Shown here piece after piece: positions 53,034-62,522 of a stretch of DNA of 64,000 bases. Position 1 is the first letter of the stretch; each line of letters opens with the position of its first letter. Source of the DNA: Bacteroidales bacterium. GTDB taxonomy: Bacteria; Bacteroidota; Bacteroidia; Bacteroidales; VadinHA17. The translations under genes and the position numbers were made by a program. Below the pieces are notes generated by a model. It was not told the DNA's origin and ran no database searches. It saw only the letters and a program-made list of their open reading frames with translations. The DNA is taken from assembly GCA_020201035.1 (NCBI GenBank), contig JAIVHO010000034.1:19577-83576 (forward strand), read 5' to 3'.

Positions 53034-54978
53034 ATCCGGGTAAATTCATATCTTCTTCGATAATTCTCTCTTCTCTGACCGGCCCAATAGTCTCGCTGGA
53101 AATGGTTGTGGCTCTCTCTTCTTCCTCTGGCTCTTCCTCCTGAGCCCTGGTAACAGCAACCGGTTCTTTCAGAATATAATCTTCAAGCCACCGGTTTGAA
53201 ATTTCTCCCGTCAAATATTTTTCAATCATCAGGCTGGCTGCAGGAGCTGCATATGTTGAGCCGAAACCACTGTTTTCAACATATACGGCGATTGCGATGC
53301 GGGGGTTATCTGCCGGTGCAAAGGCAACGAATATTGAATGATCAGGTCCGTGCGGATTCTCTGCAGTACCTGTTTTGCCGGCCATTTCGATCCCCCTTAT
53401 GGCAACCCATCCTGCTGTTGCACCCTCCATACCTCCCAGGACCCCTTTCATTCCGTCTATTGTTACTTCAAAATGAGCTGAATCTATTCCCGTTTCGTGC
53501 CGCTCGCTGAAACGGGCATCAATATGAGTTGAATCGCCGTCTATTGCTTTTATAAGGTGGGGGGTATAATAGTGGCCCCTGTTTGCTATAGCGGCTGTCA
53601 TATTAGCCATCTGGAGTGGTGTGGTTCCCAGTTCTCCCTGTCCTATTGAAAGTGAGAGTATAGTCAATGCCTTCCATCTTCCCTCTCCATAGTAACGATC
53701 ATAATAACCTGGCTCAGGGACAAAGCCAGGCAACTCACTGGCCATATCAATCCTCAGCTTTGAACCCAGGCCGAAAGCTGAAAGGTATGATCTCCAACTT
53801 ACATATGCCTCAGCGACTGAACTATGATTCGGATTTTCAATAATCTTCCTGAAAACATTGCAGAAGTAGGCGTTACAAGATGCTGCTACTGCATGGGCAA
53901 GATCAAATGACCCAAAATGGTGACATGCCACATGTACTCCGGGTGCATAATAACCATGATTGCAGAAAAAGTCTGTTGCCGGCGTAATCACACCCTCCTG
54001 CAGTGCTATAAGCCCGTTTAACGGTTTAAACGTCGACCCGGGCGGATAGAGGGCCATTATAGCCCTGTTGAACAGTGGCTTAAGGGTATCATTCTGAAGT
54101 GACAGAAAATTGGATGATCGTGGACGGCCAACGAGCAGTCCGGGATCATAAGCAGGAGAGGTAACCATTGCAAGTATCTCACCGGTAGAGGGCTCTATAG
54201 CTACAACACTGCCATTTTTATTTTTAAGCAGTTTTTCTCCATATCTCTGTAGTTCCGAGTCCAGAGTTATTGTAATATCGCTGCCTGGAACAGAAACCGT
54301 ATCATACCGTCCATCCATATAGGATCCTTTTATCCTGTTATGGACATCAACAAGAAAAATACTGGCTCCCTTGGATCCCCGTAAATCCTTCTCATAGTAC
54401 TCCTCCAGTCCGCTTTTCCCTATATAGTCGCCCATCTTATAGTAGGAATCATTCTGAATATTTTTATCATTAACCTCGCTGACATAACCAAAGACATGGG
54501 CAGCCATCTGGTCAGAATATTTACGGAGGGTTCTCGACTGAACATAGAAACCTGGGTACCTGTAAAGGCTCTCCTGCAATACTGCATATGTTTCTGATGA
54601 TACCATCTTAAGAAAAACACTCGGAGCAAAATCAGAATATCGTGACGCCTCCTTTATTCTGGAACGAAATGATTCTGGTGTAATTTTAAGAATATTACAG
54701 AAGGCCAGTGTATCCATTTCTCCAACCTGTCCTGGTATTACCATCAGGTCGTAAACAGCCTGGTTATATACAAGAAGTTCCCCGTTACGGTCATACATCA
54801 ATCCCCTGGCCGGGTAACTGGTTACATATCGCAATACATTATTCTCAGCGGATAACCTGTATGATTTGTCCACAACCTGGATCATAAAAAGACGGACCAT
54901 CAACAGCAGGCCTACCAGTGTTATACTAATGATCATCAGCAGTCGCCTGCCGGAGTATATGTCTTTAAGTTCTGCCAA
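53017..54978 (-). CDS. mrdA: Penicillin-binding protein 2 (elongation transpeptidase)
   Basis: 653 residues, one N-terminal membrane helix (about 13-33), a dimerisation region, and the transpeptidase domain with S315-T-F-K318, S-C-N (SxN) and K-T-G-T-A. The C-terminal 60 residues are acidic and low complexity. The start is TTG at 54978: AGGAG at 54987-54991 lies eight bases upstream, and the next ATG (codon 15) would delete the cytoplasmic tail. It cross-links glycan made by RodA, with which it overlaps by 17 bp; mreD ends five bases upstream. Confidence 0.94.
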   Translation of the reverse strand: MAELKDIYSGRRLLMIISITLVGLLLMVRLFMIQVVDKSYRLSAENNVLRYVTSYPARGLMYDRNGELLVYNQAVYDLMVIPGQVGEMDTLAFCNILKITPESFRSRIKEASRYSDFAPSVFLKMVSSETYAVLQESLYRYPGFYVQSRTLRKYSDQMAAHVFGYVSEVNDKNIQNDSYYKMGDYIGKSGLEEYYEKDLRGSKGASIFLVDVHNRIKGSYMDGRYDTVSVPGSDITITLDSELQRYGEKLLKNKNGSVVAIEPSTGEILAMVTSPAYDPGLLVGRPRSSNFLSLQNDTLKPLFNRAIMALYPPGSTFKPLNGLIALQEGVITPATDFFCNHGYYAPGVHVACHHFGSFDLAHAVAASCNAYFCNVFRKIIENPNHSSVAEAYVSWRSYLSAFGLGSKLRIDMASELPGFVPEPGYYDRYYGEGRWKALTILSLSIGQGELGTTPLQMANMTAAIANRGHYYTPHLIKAIDGDSTHIDARFSERHETGIDSAHFEVTIDGMKGVLGGMEGATAGWVAIRGIEMAGKTGTAENPHGPDHSIFVAFAPADNPRIAIAVYVENSGFGSTYAAPAASLMIEKYLTGEISNRWLEDYILKEPVAVTRAQEEEPEEEERATTISSETIGPVREERIIEEDMNLPGYEEKD

Positions 54979-54982
54979 AAGC

Positions 54983-55489
54983 CTATCTCCTAATAACCGT
55001 AAACTGAATCAGAATAATGAAAATCACAGAAAAGAGAGAACTTAAAAGAACCCTGAGAAGAGTGGAAAAAAAGTCCTCAAACCTGAAAACCTCAACATAA
55101 AAAAGCACAAAATGGTGTATAATTACTATAAATGTGACATATGAAGCAAACCATTTAAGACCATATCCCTTAAGTCCGGGCGTCATCCCCTGGTCATACT
55201 GATCCCTTGGTGCTACAACTGAAAGAATATAGGGCCGGACAAATCCGGCTGCCACAGTAGCTGATGTATGCATCCCGGGGGTACCGTTAAATATATCCAC
55301 AATCAATCCCGTCATAAATGAGAGTGGCAACAGTATCCATGACTGAATTTCAAATGGAAGCAGTAAAATAAAAAGGATATATACAACCGGATTAATATAA
55401 CCACTGAACTGTATATTGTCCATAAGCAGAAACTGCAGTGCCAAAAGCAGCACCAGGAGTGTTGAATATCTTATAATTGAATTAATCAT
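54983..55489 (-). CDS. mreD: Rod-shape protein MreD
   Basis: 168 residues with five to six membrane helices and few polar loops. The sequence is variable as in all MreD proteins; position between mreC and mrdA plus the N-terminal pattern I-N-P-V-V-Y-I-L-F-I-L-L-L-P-F support the call. Its ATG overlaps the mreC stop by four bases. The helices contain D-I-F-N-G-T-P-G-M-H, a block recurring in Bacteroidota MreD. Confidence 0.85.
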   Translation of the reverse strand: MINSIIRYSTLLVLLLALQFLLMDNIQFSGYINPVVYILFILLLPFEIQSWILLPLSFMTGLIVDIFNGTPGMHTSATVAAGFVRPYILSVVAPRDQYDQGMTPGLKGYGLKWFASYVTFIVIIHHFVLFYVEVFRFEDFFSTLLRVLLSSLFSVIFIILIQFTVIRR

Positions 55490-56325
55490 AAGGGCCCTCC
55501 CTCTTCGCCATATTCTGTCTCGAGAGTTCTCCTTTCATCCCTGAACCTGTTATCAATAATATACACATTATACAGGCTGCCGAAGCTTGTTGATAACCTT
55601 ATCTCAATATTGAGAAAATCTCCCCTGCTGCTGTCAAAAGATTCTACTGTACCAATCATTATTCCGGGAGGGAAAATTGAAGAATAGCCGCTTGTCTCCA
55701 CGGTATCTCCCTGCTGTACTGAAACATGATGCGGGATATCATTCAACACCGCCCGGCCCGGACTGCTGCCGTTCCATGCCAGCGATCCGAAATAGCCACT
55801 ATTACTGAACCTGGCGCTAAGCCTGAAATCGATATTAAGAAGTGAAATCACCACAGAGTAGTTACGGCTTGCTCCGGTCACTACCCCAACAACACCGTCC
55901 GGCCCAACAACCGCCATTCCCGGTTCAATACCATCAGCTTTTCCCCTGTCAAGGGTTAAAAAGTTTTTCTGCCGGTTAATTGTCTGATTAACTACAACGG
56001 CAGAGATGATATTGTAAGCAGACGAATCGGATGGCTCATTATAGGTGCCGGCGTGGGGGTCTCTCTCATGTCCGTTAATGCCTGCAAGTCTTCTCAGTTC
56101 AAGGTTCTCCCTGATAAGATCCCTATTGGTTTGCCTAAGCGAAAAATAACCTGTAGCTCCCTCAATCCTTTTAAGAAGTGACCCTTCCAGGGCAGCCGCA
56201 GCATTGGACAGCCTTATATTATGGTAGCCTGAATTGTTGTATATGAGATAGATCGCTGCTGATTCAAGCAGAATAAAGATCAGTATATTATTATATTTAA
56301 GAAAGAAGCTTAAAAGACTTCTCAT
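55486..56325 (-). CDS. mreC: Rod-shape protein MreC
   Basis: 279 residues: one N-terminal membrane helix (about 12-30), a coiled-coil stretch to about 80, then a beta-rich periplasmic domain with D-R-G-K-A-D-G-I-E-P-G-M-A-V and V-V-G-P-D-G-V-V-G, the MreC core. It scaffolds the elongasome outside the membrane. It is 17 bp after mreB and overlaps mreD by four bases. Confidence 0.93.
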   Translation of the reverse strand: MRSLLSFFLKYNNILIFILLESAAIYLIYNNSGYHNIRLSNAAAALEGSLLKRIEGATGYFSLRQTNRDLIRENLELRRLAGINGHERDPHAGTYNEPSDSSAYNIISAVVVNQTINRQKNFLTLDRGKADGIEPGMAVVGPDGVVGVVTGASRNYSVVISLLNIDFRLSARFSNSGYFGSLAWNGSSPGRAVLNDIPHHVSVQQGDTVETSGYSSIFPPGIMIGTVESFDSSRGDFLNIEIRLSTSFGSLYNVYIIDNRFRDERRTLETEYGEEGGPL

Positions 56326-56342
56326 CGCTATCCCCCATATTA

Positions 56343-57365
56343 TTACCTCATCAGGAATGAAAACTTATCAACGTTCTTAAGTGCCACACCGGTTCCTCGC
56401 GCCACAGCATGCAAAGGGTCTTCAGCTACATGGAAAGGAATACTGATTTTATCTGTCAGCCTTTTTGAGAGTCCGCGCAAAAGAGCTCCTCCGCCTGCCA
56501 GAAAGATCCCTTTACCAACAATATCAGCATATAGTTCAGGCGGCGTCTGCTCAAGCACACTCAGAATTGCTGTCTCAACCTTGGAAATGGATTTATCAAG
56601 GCAATGTGCTATCTCCTGGTAAGATACCGGAATTTCCACTGGCATGGCAGTCATAAGATTAGGGCCCCTGACAATAAAGTCGGCCGGAGGCTCCTCAATA
56701 TCAGGCAGGGCAGCGCCAACCATAATTTTAATATCTTCAGCAGTCCGTTCTCCAACTTTGATATTATGCTGATGCCTCATATAGGCCTGTATATCAGCTG
56801 TAAATCCGTCACCGGCAGTACGGATTGATTTGTTGCAGACTATTCCTCCGAGAGCAATTACCGCAATCTCGGTTGTTCCTCCACCAATATCAACGACCAT
56901 ACAACCTTCCGGGGCCTCAACATCAAGTCCTATGCCGATTGCGGCTGCCATTGGCTCATATATCAGATATACATCCCGGCCTCCTGCATGCTCGGAGGAG
57001 TCACGTACAGCCCGTATCTCTACCTCTGTACTTCCGGAAGGGATACAGACTACCATCTTAAGCGATGGAGAAAAGAGTCCGGGACGCTTGTTAATCATCC
57101 TTATCATACCCCTTATCATCTGCTCGGCAGCATTAAAATCAGCAATCACTCCGTCCCGCAACGGTCTTATTGTCTTGATGTTCTCATGAGTCTTCCCGTG
57201 CATCTGCCTTGCTTTCTCCCCAATGGCAATAAGTTTTCCTGATGCTTTGTCAACCGCCACTATACTTGGCTCATCAACGACAATTTTATCATTATGTATG
57301 ATTATGGTATTTGCGGTACCGAGATCAATTGCTATCTCCTGCGTTAAAAATGAAAATATCCCCAT
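56343..57365 (-). CDS. mreB: Actin-like rod-shape protein MreB
   Basis: 340 residues of the actin/Hsp70 ATPase fold. D-L-G-T-A-N-T (phosphate 1), V-D-I-G-G-G-T-T-E (phosphate 2) and L-A-G-G-G-A-L-L-R-G (adenosine loop) are present, and I-P-S-G-S-T-E-V-E-I-R-A-V matches MreB. It polymerises on the inner membrane and guides RodA and PBP2. It starts 26 bp after purH stops and leads the cell-shape genes. Confidence 0.97.
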   Translation of the reverse strand: MGIFSFLTQEIAIDLGTANTIIIHNDKIVVDEPSIVAVDKASGKLIAIGEKARQMHGKTHENIKTIRPLRDGVIADFNAAEQMIRGMIRMINKRPGLFSPSLKMVVCIPSGSTEVEIRAVRDSSEHAGGRDVYLIYEPMAAAIGIGLDVEAPEGCMVVDIGGGTTEIAVIALGGIVCNKSIRTAGDGFTADIQAYMRHQHNIKVGERTAEDIKIMVGAALPDIEEPPADFIVRGPNLMTAMPVEIPVSYQEIAHCLDKSISKVETAILSVLEQTPPELYADIVGKGIFLAGGGALLRGLSKRLTDKISIPFHVAEDPLHAVARGTGVALKNVDKFSFLMR

Positions 57366-57391
57366 CAGATTGTCTTATAATTTATTGATTT

Positions 57392-58915
57392 TCAATGTCT
57401 GAAATGTCTTACGCCTGTAAACAGCATAGCGATGCCGTGTTTGTTGCAAAATTCTACTGAGTCATTATCACGAACCGATCCTCCCGGCTGTACAATAACC
57501 TTTATTCCCTCCCTGAAAGCTATTTCAACACTGTCTGAAAATGGAAAAAAGGCATCTGATGCCATAACGGCATTACCAAGGTCAAACCCGAAGCTTTTTG
57601 CCTTTCCAACAGCAAACTTCAGTGCATCAACCCGGGATGTCATACCCACTCCACTGCTGTAAAGCTGACTGTTTCCTGCAAGCACGATGGTATTGGATTT
57701 TGAGTGCTTCACTAACTTGTTTGCAAAAACAAGATCCCGTAGCTGGTTACTGTCGGGCTTAACCGATGTGACCGGTTCCAGATCCTCAGCGCTTTCAGTC
57801 CGGCCATCACGCTCCTGCCACAAAACTCCATTGAGGACTGATCTGAAGGTCCCCTCACTGTCTGCACTAACCTTAAGCCGAAGGATTATCCTGTTCTTTT
57901 TACTCTTCAGAACCTCAAGTGCCTTTTCATCATAAGAGGGTGCTATAATAACCTCAAAAAATATTTTGTCTATCTCTCTGGCTGTCTCCTCATCTATCTC
58001 CCTGTTTGCCACAATTACTCCTCCGAATGCTGAAACAGGATCTCCTGCAAGGGCATCACGCCATGCCTCAATCAGAGTATTGCGGGATGCGGCCCCACAG
58101 GCATTGTTATGCTTCAGGACAGCAACGGTTGTCTCATCAAACTCACTGATAAGGGATACGGCAGCATCAATATCAAGCAGATTATTATAGGAAATCTCCT
58201 TACCGTGCAACTGTTCCATTACCTCATCCATATCCCCGTAAAATGCTCCCTTCTGGTGCGGGTTCTCTCCGTATCTTAACCTGTGCACCGGAGCTGTGCT
58301 TCTTTTAAAGGAACTTCTTACCTCCTCTCCCTGAGTGAACCAGTTAAAAATTGCAGTATCATATCCGGATGATACATCAAAAGCTCTGGCTGCAAAACGT
58401 CTCCTGATATCAACGGTTGTTACACCTCCGCCGTCAAGAATCTCCTCAAGGTCACCGTACATTGAGCGGTCACTTATAATCAGAACGTCCTCAAAGTTCT
58501 TTGCAGCAGCCCTTATCAGGGATATTCCGCCGATATCTATCTTTTCTATTATCTCCTGTTCGTCTGCACCCGATTGAACTGTTGCCTCAAACGGGTAGAG
58601 ATCAACAATCACCAGGTCAATCAGCGGGATCTCGTAGCGGGTACTTTCACTCCTGTCTGAATCACTGCTTCGACGTGCAAGGATTCCACCAAAAACCTTG
58701 GGGTGAAGTGTTTTTACTCTTCCACCAAGAATAGAAGGGTAGGATGTCAGATCCTCAACGGCACCAACCTTTACTCCAAGTTCCTCAATATAACGTTGCG
58801 TTCCTCCTGTTGATAGCAATTTGACACCCAAAGCATCAAGTTTCTTTACCACGCCGTTGAGACCCTCCTTTGAATATACTGATATTAATGCAGTACTGAT
58901 CTTTCTCTCACTCAT
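57392..58915 (-). CDS. purH: Bifunctional AICAR transformylase / IMP cyclohydrolase
   Basis: Last two steps of IMP synthesis. The ATG at 58915 gives 507 residues starting M-S-E-R-K-I-S-T-A-L-I-S-V-Y-S-K-E; a TTG two codons earlier is not needed. The N-terminal MGS-like cyclohydrolase has S-T-G-G-T-Q-R and G-G-R-V-K-T-L-H-P-K-V-F-G-G; the C-terminal transformylase has V-L-K-H-N-N-A-C-G and L-R-Y-G-E-N-P-H-Q-K. It heads the minus-strand cluster with the mre genes and is divergent from the ABC permease across 164 bp. Confidence 0.96.
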   Translation of the reverse strand: MSERKISTALISVYSKEGLNGVVKKLDALGVKLLSTGGTQRYIEELGVKVGAVEDLTSYPSILGGRVKTLHPKVFGGILARRSSDSDRSESTRYEIPLIDLVIVDLYPFEATVQSGADEQEIIEKIDIGGISLIRAAAKNFEDVLIISDRSMYGDLEEILDGGGVTTVDIRRRFAARAFDVSSGYDTAIFNWFTQGEEVRSSFKRSTAPVHRLRYGENPHQKGAFYGDMDEVMEQLHGKEISYNNLLDIDAAVSLISEFDETTVAVLKHNNACGAASRNTLIEAWRDALAGDPVSAFGGVIVANREIDEETAREIDKIFFEVIIAPSYDEKALEVLKSKKNRIILRLKVSADSEGTFRSVLNGVLWQERDGRTESAEDLEPVTSVKPDSNQLRDLVFANKLVKHSKSNTIVLAGNSQLYSSGVGMTSRVDALKFAVGKAKSFGFDLGNAVMASDAFFPFSDSVEIAFREGIKVIVQPGGSVRDNDSVEFCNKHGIAMLFTGVRHFRH

Positions 58916-59043
58916 TGTCAATAAATTACGGTAATGAAAATTTCCTCTGAAATCAGCGCATAAAAATAGCTATTTTTTTGTTGGCACACAATCCATTAAA
59001 TATTTTTAAGGGAGATTGAGTATTAACCAGGGAAAGATATTAT

Positions 59044-59051
59044 TACATTTG
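59044..59051 (+). promoter_or_regulatory. Candidate -7 element for the ABC permease
   Basis: TACATTTG matches TAnnTTTG 28 bp before the ATG at 59080. No -33 box at standard spacing. Confidence 0.45.
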
Positions 59052-59079
59052 TTCCGCCGGTATAAACCAGCAGAAAAAA

Positions 59080-60330
59080 ATGATGATATTCAAACTTGCA
59101 GCAGAGGGATTCAGTTTTGCAATCAACTCATTGGTAATTAACAAACTGCGTACCTTTTTATCGCTTTTTGGCATAACCATTGGCATTCTTGCAATAATAT
59201 CTGTATTTACGGTACTCGACTGGATGGAGAAATCGGTACGGGACTCAATATCAACTCTTGGTGATGATATTATCTATGTGCAGAAAATGCCATGGTCCTT
59301 TGATCCCAACCTGGAGTGGTGGGATCTTATAAGCTGGCCCGCACCAACACCGGATGATTACGAGGCGATAAGGAGAAACTCCACAAACTCCCAGGCAGCT
59401 GCCTTTACAGTGATGTTTACAAGACAGCTGAAAAACAGGGAGAACGTGATTGGAGATGGTAATATCTGGGCAGTCTCCCGTGATTTTGAGATGGTAAGAT
59501 CATTCGAGATTGAAAAGGGGAGATATTTCTCATTTTATGAAATCAACACCGGAAAACCTGTAGCCATAATCGGGCATGAGACAGCCTCCACCCTTTTTAA
59601 TGAGAGTGACCCGGTAGGTAAGTCAGTTACTATTGGCAGCCACAAGGTCACCATAATTGGTGTATTCCGCCGGGAGGGGACGGGCGGACTCGCAGACAGC
59701 GGTATGGATCAGCTGACTGTTATCCCGGTTGAATATGCCAGGAATATGATCAATATGCGCAACCGGTTTCTTGAATCTAATATCATGATAAAAGCGAGGG
59801 ATGGGGTTTCAGTGACAGAGCTCTCTGATGAGACCATTATGATTATGAGAGCCGCCAGGAGACTTAGTCCGGGCGAAAAGAATAATTTTTCTGTTAACAG
59901 GGCAAGCCTCCTCTCACAGGGTTTCGACGGTGTTTTTGCAGGAATAAATATCGGAGGCTGGATAATCGGGGGATTCTCTATCCTTGTAGGGGGATTCGGA
60001 ATAGCGAACATCATGTTTGTGAGCGTCAGGGAAAGGACGAATATTATAGGCATACAGAAAGCGCTGGGAGCAAAAAGATCATTTATAATGTGGCAATTCC
60101 TTTATGAATCAATTCTGCTCTCCCTTCTGGGAGGAATAATCGGACTGCTTCTGGTATTTGGCGGATCTCTGATACTGAATTACCTGTATGAGCTGTCAAT
60201 GCATCTCACTTTCGGAAATATTATCCTGGGAATTTCCATTTCAGGAATTATAGGGATAATTGCAGGATATGCTCCTGCCTATGCCGCGGCTAAGATGAAT
60301 CCGGTAGATGCTATCGGGTACAGTTTTTAA
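59080..60330 (+). CDS. ABC transporter permease, MacB/FtsX type
   Basis: 416 residues. One N-terminal membrane helix (about 22-45, R-T-F-L-S-L-F-G-I-T-I-G-I-L-A), a large periplasmic MacB-core domain, and three C-terminal helices with M-F-V-S-V-R-E-R-T-N-I-I-G-I-Q-K-A-L-G-A, the signature of lipoprotein-release/macrolide-type permeases. No ATPase gene adjoins, so its partner is elsewhere. ATG codons at 59080 and 59083 are both possible. It stops five bases before the convergent mgtE stop. Confidence 0.92.
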   Translation: MMIFKLAAEGFSFAINSLVINKLRTFLSLFGITIGILAIISVFTVLDWMEKSVRDSISTLGDDIIYVQKMPWSFDPNLEWWDLISWPAPTPDDYEAIRRNSTNSQAAAFTVMFTRQLKNRENVIGDGNIWAVSRDFEMVRSFEIEKGRYFSFYEINTGKPVAIIGHETASTLFNESDPVGKSVTIGSHKVTIIGVFRREGTGGLADSGMDQLTVIPVEYARNMINMRNRFLESNIMIKARDGVSVTELSDETIMIMRAARRLSPGEKNNFSVNRASLLSQGFDGVFAGINIGGWIIGGFSILVGGFGIANIMFVSVRERTNIIGIQKALGAKRSFIMWQFLYESILLSLLGGIIGLLLVFGGSLILNYLYELSMHLTFGNIILGISISGIIGIIAGYAPAYAAAKMNPVDAIGYSF

Positions 60331-60335
60331 ACCTG

Positions 60336-61706
60336 CTATCCCTGAAAGTAAGCATAAAGCCCCCTGCCTATTATCATATAGAGAAACAACCCTACAATAT
60401 CATTCATCGTTGTTATAAAGGGTCCTGTGGCAAGTGCAGGATCAATGTCAAGTCTGTGTAGCAGCAATGGAATTAATGTTCCAACCATTGCCGCAAATAC
60501 TATAACCGAAACCAGTGCCGCGCTTACCGTTATGGTAAGGGCAAAAGAGTCACTTACTATAAAATTATAGAGAAATATAAGTGCTGCCAGCAGAATACCA
60601 TTCAGCAAGGCCACTATAAATTCCTTACCCAGTTTCTGCCATGTACGGTCTGTACGCAATGTTTTGTTGGCAAGCCCCTGTACAATGATTGCTGACGATT
60701 GTATACCCACATTCCCTCCCATAGCGGCTATCAGAGGTATAAAAAAGGCCATCTCCGGATAAAGGCGCAGACTACCCTCAAACTGACCCAGGATAAGGGC
60801 TCCCAGGATACCTCCTCCCAGACCTATGGTAAGCCAGGGGAGCCGAGCCCTTGTAATGGTGAAGATTTTATCACTCTCATCCACCTCATCAATAAGACCG
60901 GATGCCATCTGGTAGTCGCGTTCCGCCTCCTCCCTGATAACATCCACCACGTCATCAATGGTGATTCTGCCCACAAGGCGCCCTATTGAGTCAACAACAG
61001 GGATTGCCACCATATCATATTTCTCCATTATCTGGGCAACCTCCTCGGAAGGGGTATCGGTTCTGACTGATTGTATATCCTCCTCCAGGATTGTCCTTAT
61101 TCGCGTTGAGTTGTTATTCAGGAGCATCTCTTTCAATGAGACTATGCCCTTGAGGATATTGCCATCATCCACCACGTAAACATAATAGACCTCATCAACA
61201 TCATCTGCCTGTCGCGCCATCTCCTTAAGGCAGGTCAGTATAGTCCAGTTTTCGTTTACCCTTATCAGCTCCTTGGCCATCAGTCCGCCCGCAGAGTCCT
61301 CGTCATAGGCCAGCAGGTCAACGATATCCCCGGCCTGCTCCACGTCATCGATATGAAGAAGCACTTCCTGCTTCTTCTCTTCCGACATATCTCCTATTAT
61401 ATCAGCAGCATCGTCGGAATCCATATAATCGATAAACTTCTGGGCTATCACCTCCCCGGGCAGCACCTCCAGAAACTCCTCCCTCTCATCCTGATCAAGT
61501 TCGGTAAGAACATCCGAGGCAAGCTCACCGTCAAGCAGCATAAAGAGGTACCTTGACTCCTCCAGCGACAGGTCACTGTATAATTCAGCAATATCAGCTG
61601 CATGAAAATCCTCAATCATCTTAAGGGCAACCTTATCTTCTCCGTTACGGATAGCGTTCCTCAGATCATTTATAAAATCCCTTGTCAATTCCACCTGACT
61701 TGCCAT
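60336..61706 (-). CDS. mgtE: Magnesium transporter MgtE
   Basis: 456 residues: an N-terminal helical MgtE-N domain (D-I-A-E-L-Y-S-D-L-S-L-E-E), two CBS domains (about residues 140-265) with acidic surfaces that sense Mg2+, and five membrane helices containing P-L-I-A-A-M-G-G-N-V-G-I-Q-S-S-A and P-F-I-T-T-M-N-D-I-V-G, the pore signatures. It is a Mg2+ channel gated by the cytosolic domains. It lies 16 bp after rsmA. Confidence 0.96.
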   Translation of the reverse strand: MASQVELTRDFINDLRNAIRNGEDKVALKMIEDFHAADIAELYSDLSLEESRYLFMLLDGELASDVLTELDQDEREEFLEVLPGEVIAQKFIDYMDSDDAADIIGDMSEEKKQEVLLHIDDVEQAGDIVDLLAYDEDSAGGLMAKELIRVNENWTILTCLKEMARQADDVDEVYYVYVVDDGNILKGIVSLKEMLLNNNSTRIRTILEEDIQSVRTDTPSEEVAQIMEKYDMVAIPVVDSIGRLVGRITIDDVVDVIREEAERDYQMASGLIDEVDESDKIFTITRARLPWLTIGLGGGILGALILGQFEGSLRLYPEMAFFIPLIAAMGGNVGIQSSAIIVQGLANKTLRTDRTWQKLGKEFIVALLNGILLAALIFLYNFIVSDSFALTITVSAALVSVIVFAAMVGTLIPLLLHRLDIDPALATGPFITTMNDIVGLFLYMIIGRGLYAYFQG

Positions 61707-61722
61707 AATTTCCTGTTTTTTG

Positions 61723-62493
61723 TTATCCCCTGTTACGGGCTACCCAGTTGGTAAGCAACACAAAATCCGCTACCGACAGATGCTCGGGTCGTTTTGTCAT
61801 CAGCCCTGTTGAATCATCCTCTGTATTACACATTGATCCGAGCGAATTTCGGATCATCTTCCTCCTCTGGTTAAATGTTGCCTTAACAACCTTCCTCATA
61901 AGAGTGAAATCACAACCCGGATCAACCACACTGTTGCGCTTCAACCTGATCACCGCAGATACTACTGCAGGCGGAGGAGTGAACATCTCAGGCGGAACGC
62001 TGAAGAGGTACTCTATATCATAGAATGTCTGGAGGAGAACACTCAGTATCCCATACTTTCTTGAACCGGGAGGTGATGCAATTCTTTCTGCAACCTCCTT
62101 CTGAAACATTCCGGTAACCTCGGGTATCATCCTTCGGAGGTCAAGAACCCTGAAGAGTATCTGTGACGATATATTGTACGGAAAATTTCCGGTTATGGCA
62201 AACGGATGATCAAACTCCCCACCTATATCATATTTCAGAAAATCCCCCTCAATAAGGTTAAGTGAAGGCATCTCCCGCTTAAGCCATTCAACCGATTCCC
62301 GGTCAAACTCAATAGCCCTGAGATCCTCTATACCCCTTTTTACAAGATAACGGGTCAGGGCACCGGTACCGGGACCTATCTCCAGAACACTTTTGTAACC
62401 CTCAAGAGTGAGGGTTCCGGCAATCTGTTCAGCCATATTACGGTCACTCAGGAAATGCTGACCAAGTCTCTTTTTTGCTCTTATCCCTCTCAT
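61723..62493 (-). CDS. rsmA: 16S rRNA dimethyladenosine transferase
   Basis: Dimethylates the two adjacent adenines in the 3' terminal hairpin of 16S rRNA. 256 residues with G-Q-H-F-L-S-D, the SAM loop L-E-I-G-P-G-T-G-A-L-T and the N-F-P-Y-N-I-S catalytic motif. The C-terminal helical domain is intact. It is between the ABC-2 transporter (29-bp gap) and mgtE (16-bp gap). Confidence 0.96.
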   Translation of the reverse strand: MRGIRAKKRLGQHFLSDRNMAEQIAGTLTLEGYKSVLEIGPGTGALTRYLVKRGIEDLRAIEFDRESVEWLKREMPSLNLIEGDFLKYDIGGEFDHPFAITGNFPYNISSQILFRVLDLRRMIPEVTGMFQKEVAERIASPPGSRKYGILSVLLQTFYDIEYLFSVPPEMFTPPPAVVSAVIRLKRNSVVDPGCDFTLMRKVVKATFNQRRKMIRNSLGSMCNTEDDSTGLMTKRPEHLSVADFVLLTNWVARNRG

Positions 62494-62522
62494 ATTTTAC
62501 CCCTTTTTGCCTTCCGTCTCCA

